This document shows, in pieces, positions 51,701 through 60,700 of a DNA stretch of 64,000 nt. The position numbers were made by a program, and so were the translations under genes. Origin of the DNA: Ciona intestinalis. Taxonomy: Eukaryota > Chordata > Ascidiacea > Phlebobranchia > Cionidae. The stretch spans positions 1,444,300-1,508,299 of the forward strand of contig NC_020170.2 in assembly GCF_000224145.3 (NCBI RefSeq), given 5' to 3'. Under the pieces are notes generated by a model. That model saw only the letters and a program-made list of their open reading frames with translations. It was not told the DNA's origin and did not search any database. The first letter of the stretch is position 1; every line of letters begins with the position of its first letter.

Positions 51701-54700
51701 TCAAAGAATTATAAAACTAAATCCACACGACTCTCATAGACCGTTGTTAATTGTTCAAAACACGATCAGGATATTTAGATATTATGTGATAAATGTGTCC
51801 CGTCTTTCCCCACCACACACTACTTAGTGAAATGTAAGTGCATATATTATATTTAAAAAAATGCAGTAAAATAGTAAAATGTAAGTCATATCAAGGTAAT
51901 GACTGTACTAATTAAAACCTAACAAGACAAAATAACAAAGAAAACGTATGTATAGATTGTTACATACACTCACACTGTATCGATACAAAAGTTGGCTTGA
52001 CTCATAACCACATAGTACATAACATACAGATAATAGAATTACATATAGTTAATCAAATAATTAGTGATGCTATAACACAACTACACAACTTGTAGGAACA
52101 AACATAGAAATCACATATACCTTAAAAAACAGGGGAGCAACATTGCGAAACCCCCCAAAAATATTATCGACAAGAGATCACAGATCTAATGCATGAGCAC
52201 GGTATAAAATAATTAGCATAGTATTAATTACCCCTATCACTGCAATGGTCGACTGAGATCGATCAAAAACAAATCAAAAGTAACCAACAAAGCGGGTTTC
52301 AGTCGCCATTGGTGACTGTGGAGCAGTGTAGATAGAATGCATTTATTCGTGTATTATAACTCATTAAACTTAAGACGTACAAGGATTGAAAGTTTGGTAA
52401 AGAATATGTGTAAATACGCTTTGTACAACTCCTGTTGACATGTAAACGTTTGTGTTTGGGAATTTGGATAAACCGTAATCACGCAGTATTATAGGTAATG
52501 TTGGAAGTTAATATTATTTATATTGTGGCGGCTGCATAAGGATTTATTGCGAGCGGTAAACTAAAAGAGCAAAGAAACGAGAGACGCGGTGTTTATACTG
52601 AAGATAACGATAAAAAAGGCACTCGTCTACGCTTCGGTGCACAAACGTGCAGTGTTAAATCTGAAAATTTAGTCTAAAAATTATAAATATATATTACGAT
52701 TTGATTTCAATCAAGAGATTAAAGAAAAATGCTAGAATTGAGAATTAGGATAAGTGCGGAAAAAAATTGCCCTATCAGCAACAACAACAATAAAGCCAAG
52801 AACAACTGTTCGAAGAAAAAGGATCTATATGACCACTACCGTGCTCAACAACTGTTCGACGAAAAAGGATCTATATGACCACTACCGTGCTCAAAAAGTA
52901 AATGCTAACTAAAGAATATTCGTTGTTTAAGAAACATTTACCTCATTTTGGTTGGTGACTGTTGTATTGCTGTCTGGTTCCACCCATAATCCATTATCAT
53001 GGCATATAAGAGTGAAATTATAATCATGTTTGCCAACCCATGTACCTTCTTCACACTGGTAAGTTACAACTGATAATACTGGGTATGAACCTGGGGGGAG
53101 ATGGACAATTTATGGTTATTGGAGGTTCAGTTCTATTTATTATTATAGTTTTGTTTATATGGGAATTTATTGTTAAGAATAGGGTTTTGTTATAGAATTT
53201 AAGAATTAATTTTTTTGTTTTTTTAATTTCGCTATACTGCAAATTTATGCAAACTATTAATTACCATTGAGTTATATAGGCAATAGCAATTGCTGTTAAG
53301 TTCAATTCTTAAGGACACGCATATTTACAATAGTAACAGTGATAAGCTTTAAAACCCAGTATCCTCTGCTTACTTTACCCACTGTGCCATTTCACTGCTT
53401 TTGAATAAAAGTAGGCAAATTTCAAAAAATGTTAAATATTTTGACTAACCAAATCTTTTTATGCAGAAAAATCTACATGCATTTAATTTACCTTTCACAT
53501 CAAATGAAGCATTCCAGCTGTTTAAAGTTGAGAAGGCAGCTTGGTTTGACTTCACTACAGTATTTATACTTTGTGTTGTGTGGTTAACATTGGGTGGGGG
53601 ACCACAATCAACCACCGTACATTCTATGTATAGTGGGTTAGGATTCCATCGACCATAACTAAAGATTTAAAACAACTTTGGTATGAACAAAACAACTTGA
53701 AGTATTGATTAAAATAAATGCAGAATAAAAGTTAAAAATGAATAGTTTAAAGTTATCTTACTTAACATTTAAACAAGGTTTTTAGTTTTTGCATAAGTGA
53801 AAATGTTAATTTTACTTACAAAATTTTAAAACTATTGGAGTAAATTTTTATTTATAAAATATTGTTAAACAATAATCTGTTATTTTAGGCAAAAAAACAT
53901 AAATTTTCTGGTCAGCCATAATCTAAACATGACATATGCTTATATGTATGATACATTTTTTTCTCAAAGTTTCGGTTTAAAAACTATAATCATCCACGGT
54001 GAAAGCTTCTGACGTCATTAAAGTTTTTTAACAAAAATGTTTAAGATGAAAATCATATTACACTCATGGGCTGTAGTGTTTACGTTGAAAAATTACCTGT
54101 TACAATATGATGTTTCATAGAAATGTCCATCACGTAACATACAAACATCAATCAAGTCATCTCCATCAAGAACATTCCAATAACTTTTAATATTTGCTGA
54201 CATCTCATCACCTAATTGAACAAAAGAAAAGGTAAACACTTTATTCCAGTTACCCTTTGCCTTCTCAATGATGTTAGAATTAGTTTGTACAATCGTTTAT
54301 ACATAACTGTGTTTTACCCTTTAAATGGGTCACCATTTAATTTGGCTAGGACATCTTTACAAGGGTCCAGAGAGCTTTTCTATTTGTTATTGTAAGCCCC
54401 TTTACACTACGCTGATGATAACAGAAATTTAACTGTCGTGCAATTTTAAAAATAGTTTGCTAATGTCTCACTATTCATTTAAAGTATAAATTTTATACTC
54501 AATATTTAAACCTGAACACAAGAAAAAAAAATTTCCCAAAACAAAGCAATCCACACATTAAGCAGTTACACATTTCAACTAAATAAAAATACTTTAGTTC
54601 CTATAATTTAGCATATAGTCCTAACAGTTTATATGTACCAAAGTCTTTAAAGCCCTTAATTTTACCCTGAAACAAGTTTGCCTACTATATACAAGACACC

Positions 54701-57700
54701 CCACACAAACCTGATACAACTAGTCGAGCTTCTACTTCTCCTTCCCAGAACTTGACATCGTCAGCTACAGCGGAGAGGTAACCTACACGTGCCGCCCTCA
54801 GTATCAGGTGGCGAGCAATACTACCGTTCGTAACGCTACAACCCCACTGTTGGTTGATGTTATTAACATTGCATGGTTGTAACGTAACTCGAAATATATC
54901 TTCCTAAAATTAGAAAGCACATATTTATTATTTTATTTTGTACAAGTGAGGTCCTACAGCGAAGCTTACCAGGGGGTAATTCAGCCCAGAGTTGACCAAT
55001 TACCCCAATCACAATAGTTCTACTGCATGGACCTTATCACATGCTAAAGCCTTTCGCTTCCCATAAGACTATACCCATTAAAAATGCTTTCTTAAAAACT
55101 TTATCCTAAAGAATAAAAACACTTGTGTATGTATGTTGTAGACTTGTGTAGTTTGTTATGTTGCTAATTCTACTATTTATGTTGTAGGCGATGAAAGTAG
55201 GCAAACAAAAACAGATCTTCTACACATATTTTGACTTGGTTAAATTATGTAGTAAAAAAAAAATCCTATACCATTTTAGCATAAAAATATTTATAAAATA
55301 CATTTTGTAATAGTGTATATAAAATCACCTTGAACACAGGGATAGCAGACGCGGTAAGACATGACTGGGTCAAGTGGTTAAAAATGTGGGAAGACCAATG
55401 CCATGACCACTGGTGTTTGTTTGTAACACCTTTAGTACATGAAGCTGTTAAAACAACTTCTTTTCGTGGATTGACATCGTTTGAGACAAATAATGGATCG
55501 TTGTCCAATCTTACACCAACGCATAACTTCCAATGAGGGTTGTATAAAGAAAACGACCTTCGAACCCAATAACCATTGGCACACACAAATCTGTGGTTGG
55601 TAATATTATGTTTATCAGGAATGATATTGGTGTTTGTTTAAAATGTCTGGAATGTTTGTAGGGGGGGGCTGGGAGGCTCTAAAAACGACGCACGTGAAGG
55701 CTAAACTATGACCCACTCAAAGGCTAGTTAAAATACAGTGGAGAAATTTTTGACAGAAAAAAGTGGAAAATCCTCAAAAAGAAGACTCTCATCCCTGTTT
55801 TATGCTAAGGTAAAGATTTGCATTGTGTTTTGAAATAAGTAGCATTTTAAATTAGGTAATATAAGCAATGGGTTTTACAATCGGTAAAAAACATCAAGTT
55901 AAATTACAAATTGCAATATGCATTTCGACAAAATGAATGCAAATATAAAAATGGTTTAAATATACATTTAACTAATATATTACTTTTAAGACAAAGGTAT
56001 CAAAAAAAACAAATTAAAAAAACATGGTATAATTACTTTAACCATTCAACTAACCATAAGCAGTTTAAAAATATGTCAGATTCATAAAGGTGGTACTAGT
56101 AAAAAAAAAAAGAAATTCCCACATACCGTATTTGTGATCCATACGAACGATCTGACCCATATTGCAATGCACCAGCTACAGGGTTGGGGTATGAACAAAA
56201 CACAGGAACACATTTAAGTTTGGTTGGTGGGAATGGAAGCCAGTGACCTTCCGGTCCACATTCAAAGTCGGCATTAAATAGTTCACGATCTAACCAATAA
56301 CCTGGGGGAATGTTAATGAGATTTTTATTAATAATAACACTGGTTAGTATTTTTCGCTTTTTATTGAGTGTCATTTCACCCAGATAAAGACGACCTGAAC
56401 AGGAATTCAAAAATATCGGTTAGCAAAATTCTTGCTGGAAGAGCCAAAATATAAGGTAACAAATTAGTTTTGCAAACTTTATAATTTTGATAGTCTGTTC
56501 GCATGTTGTGCTCCAGTGACACAGGTGTTTAAGCTAGTTGGTAACAATCCATATTTGTTTCTTGGAAAACGGTTTACAACTCTATATTTTAATTTTTTTA
56601 AACTGTCGGAAAACTTGTTTTTTTAAATTTATCACTTGCACAGCTACACACACAGGGTGTTTGAAATAGAAAATAGAATCCCTGTCTTATAATCACTAAA
56701 TTTGACTGCCATTCAAACTGAAATACATTTATTGTTTTATGTTTATGTAATATGTAACAATTTCAACAAAAACGAAAGTTACCGAATTTTGAATATATTC
56801 AAATGAAGAATATAAGCAGATCTTAAAAATGAGGTTACATGATATTTAGTTAGTTACCTGGTTGGCATTGAAAGTTTACAACACATTTATATTGACAAGT
56901 TAGTTGTGCAGGTTTGACCATCACCATGTTATGTAAATCAACCTTGGTAGGCATTATACATGATACAGGAATACATGTGTGGTTGGCTGGGTCAGGATGC
57001 CATCTGTGGAAATAACATGTTTTATCTTCGCGTGGCCGGAAAACGACAAACGTTATAACACGGGTGTTCATAGACCTCGTGCCAGCTTACGAGTTGCCAC
57101 GTATGTTACTTGGTGGGGGATTATTTTTAGGGGAGTTTTCACTTTTTTTTGTATGGCTTATAATTCGGACAACCCATTAGTGACCACTGGGTTGGAACAA
57201 TTGCCGTTAAGTATCTTGCCTAAGGACACATACGCCCACAATAGTAGCGGCGACGAGGCTTGAACCCATTACCTCTGGGTTAGAGGCAGGCGCGCTAAAG
57301 ACTTTGTCATGGCGCCAGCTTGATATACATACTGTCTACATATCCAATGACGTAGCACAGTGACAAATTCAAGGCCCTTGGCCAAAGACACACAATCCTG
57401 CAGTGGTAGCCAATGAATTTTTCTGTATATTCTGCACTCTTTCTCATTGTGCTGTGGCTGTAGACATATACACAAAACAACATACCTTGCGTTAGATGTG
57501 CAGTTCGTCTTAAACACATGCCTTCCACGTTCAAACCAGAATGTATAATGACAAGTGTATGTGGATACTGCACCATATGATTGAGATGGAGATCTTATAT
57601 CAGCATTTTCCATTAGTGGTGGATGACCACAGTCAACCTGTGAACAAATATAAATAAATTTAACTTGTTTATTCATTTACGGGAGGGAAACTACAGTTGT

Positions 57701-60700
57701 TGTAAAACGGATGATTTATTTTAAGCACAAAATATGTGAGCACCTAAGCACTATGCCACAGAACTGGATGTAAATAATGTTACTTAGGTAGTTTTCTTTA
57801 TTTTTTTGTAGACTGCTACACTCTGAAAAAGATTATAACAGTAATCATGAACACTAGTTTTAAAAACGTTACAAAGAAATCTAAAACATTATTTTCAGCA
57901 GATACTCTTTTTCATTTTGGGGTAATTTGCATGTATTGTAATATGTCCTTTCAGTTTATTTATGGCAACAGCAGGCTATAAACTTAGTGAATATATTCAT
58001 ATTCCACAAAATAACATAAGTGGATATAAACCAATTGTTGCTTTTATTTCATGTACCCTTATGGCAAGGCAGTTGTAAAACGTCTGTCTATAATATATAA
58101 ACCTTTAGAATCAGGAGAAGTTCAGTCGTAACATCGAGACTGTATGCTACTGCCATTCTTTCAACATTTCGTTTACTGTTTTTTTTTAACCCTTGTATAA
58201 TAGAATACAACTACAGTAAAACACGAGATGCGATTTTTACAAAATACTTTGGTATTTGTTCTAAGCATTCATTTTAACCTTTACATCACGAAAAATGTCA
58301 TATCATACACATGCGCTCTCATGTTTACATTGAGACTGTGGTATTAAACTCACAAAATTATCTTACCGGTTTACAAATGTCGTTTTCATCCAAAGGTTTA
58401 TGCCATGTACCATCATGTGTACACGTTATGTTACGTGTGAGGACACCAGGTGATAATTCAAGTCCAACCAAACAAGTATATGTAGCTTTTGTTTTATATG
58501 GATAACTCGGAGCTACCAATCCTAATAAATAATACAAATATGTGTAACTAAAATGAATAAATTGACACAAAGTAAGAAATAGAAATAAGTTAAAAAATGA
58601 TTATTCTAAACTTGTTGGAATACGCAGGTTCACGTCATCCTAACTTTTATAACAGCAGTAACGTCTTATTTTTTAGCACCCAAGTTTTAGGCTTAGACAG
58701 CTTTTACCCTGCAGTTAGATATATATATATACAAACAAGCAGAGTCAAAGTATATAACATTTGCTACATTAATCAATGATTGCAATTTACCAATCGTACC
58801 CACATTATAATAAAATTTTTAAAAAATTTAAAAAATAAAAATTATGACACTTATGATTTTGCCCCTTATCTATTCGAGCATTACAATGTCATCAAAAAGA
58901 TTAAGCCCTGATCTAATATAAAATAATAACCACTACTATAAGTATAAGCACCTGGTATAAAGCTGTGCACAGTTAATACCATCCCAGTTACAGGAGGAGG
59001 ACGAGGGCAATGCAAGGGAACACATTTTAATTTGAAGACAGAATCTTCACGAGAAATCCGATCATCAACATAATATTCCAACTCATCAGGATTCGATTCT
59101 TTCAACATCTAAGCAAAACAAAGTTGAAATAAATGAACTGGTCCATAAAAACTGGAACTTATTTGTGTGATAGGACTATGTTTTTTAACATTTTTCCAAA
59201 CCCAAACTTCATTGTTTTACATTTGTTTATAGACTCCTAAACCCCAAACCCTTTTGTTTTATTGTTTTTATAAGCATTTATTGAAAAATTTAATTCAAGG
59301 GGAAGATGCATAGTTACTAGTTAGTAGAAAAAATTGATGTAACAGCTGTTTTACATTCATATTATTTTTGGTAGTTGGGTTAAAGTACCAAATAAATCCT
59401 TTGCTTAAATATCATGCTTAGGGCTTCACTAACATAGATACCCAGCAGCAACAGTAAATGCAAAAGTAAATGTAATAGAAAACAAACCTCCCATTTAAGG
59501 TATCTGTTGCATTTAATATTCACTGTTGGCTGTCCATTAGAAAACTCATAGCCTCGTATACACTTAATGTTAATTATATGATCATAAGCAAACTGCATGT
59601 TCGTAAAGTCACTTGATTCAAACTGAGGGATAGTGTTCGGGGGTTGGAATGGTTGATCACATGACCATCTATGATGTAGTAATGTAAATGTTAGTTTGAT
59701 TTCTTACTCTGTTTATTGCAGACTTACGTAAAATACCATTTAAAGGTTTTTAACCTAAAAAGTAGTGAAAAAAATGAATGACGGTAACTTGCTTTATCCT
59801 TGCGTGGCTGGAAAATGACAGTCGTTATAACAGAGGTGTTTTGTTTCAGGTTTCTTACACCTTATGTCAGCATTACTTCTGGGTTAAAGGCAGATACGCT
59901 AACCACTCTGCCATGGCGCCACACGTTATAAAAAAATGTTAAAAATTTGTGAAATATAGTATTTATTTACTAAATTAGTATTAATAATGTTATAAACAGT
60001 ATATGTAAAACAACAAAAATATTACTCACATTGCCTTTGTGTGACATACATGTCCACTAATAGGGTTGGAGCAAAATCTTGGTTGTAAATAATATTTGTG
60101 GAGTGTTGTTAGTGTTAAAGAAACACACCATTGTGGTATTGGTTTATTAGATGGAGAACTTCCATCTCTTCGTACACACCATGTGTCGGCTCTTTCAATG
60201 TTCTGTCGTAAATATGATCAGTGTTAATTTTTTTAGTGGAAAAGTTATAATGAATGTTTAAGTTAATATTACTTAATGTTCTTCAGGGAAAAAGCCAGTC
60301 AGTATATTATGATGTTCTGTTTTATACACTTCATGTCTGCTTACTGATTAACATATTTGTAACTCTGTAATTTGAAATCCTTTTGCGGACTTTAATTTTT
60401 TTGTATGGCTGTCGATTGGAACAACTCCTAATGGACCACTGAGTGGGAGCAAATTCTGCCAAATGTTTTGCTCAAGGATACAAAAACTGCAAATGTGGCA
60501 CTATTAAGCCTTGAACCCATAACCTCTGGTTTTAAAGCAAGTACTCCCTGTGTCACCACTGTGCCACAGTGTTACCATATTATTAACACCAGGTGTTACG
60601 TACGAATGAATGTAACTTACTTTATACTCGCATGGCCGTAAAACGACAGTCGTTATAACACGGGTGTTATGTTTTGCACACATCGTGCCAGCTTACGGAT

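Larger units (their letters stand above)
32501..53658 (-). other. Main CCP/sushi array of the receptor
   Basis: Some 29 exons encode about 20 or more successive CCP modules, most split across two exons. Typical starts are CGPPPNVNHT, CPDPGYVRN, CPAPPDIIQG, CEPPEEINDG, CEEPPEIED, CPPPPDIEHG, CKPPPDMEHA and CGRPPAPHF. Each is followed by a C-x-x-G-[YF] and a G-x-W...C pattern. Many modules carry GYW (CVEGYWFA, CHPGYWFG, CEPGYWFA), suggesting expansion from a few founders. Confidence 0.85.
55717..58521 (-). other. N-terminal CCP group of the receptor (with 58952-59668)
   Basis: Exons 59668, 59108, 58521, 57637, 57003 and 56301 (5' ends) encode CCP modules beginning CDQPFQPPN, CPRPPPVTG, CGHPPLMEN, CIMPTKVD and CSYPNPVAG. 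Their inner Cys and Trp (GTWHKPLDENDIC, GHWLPFPPTKLKC) are intact. Confidence 0.8.
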
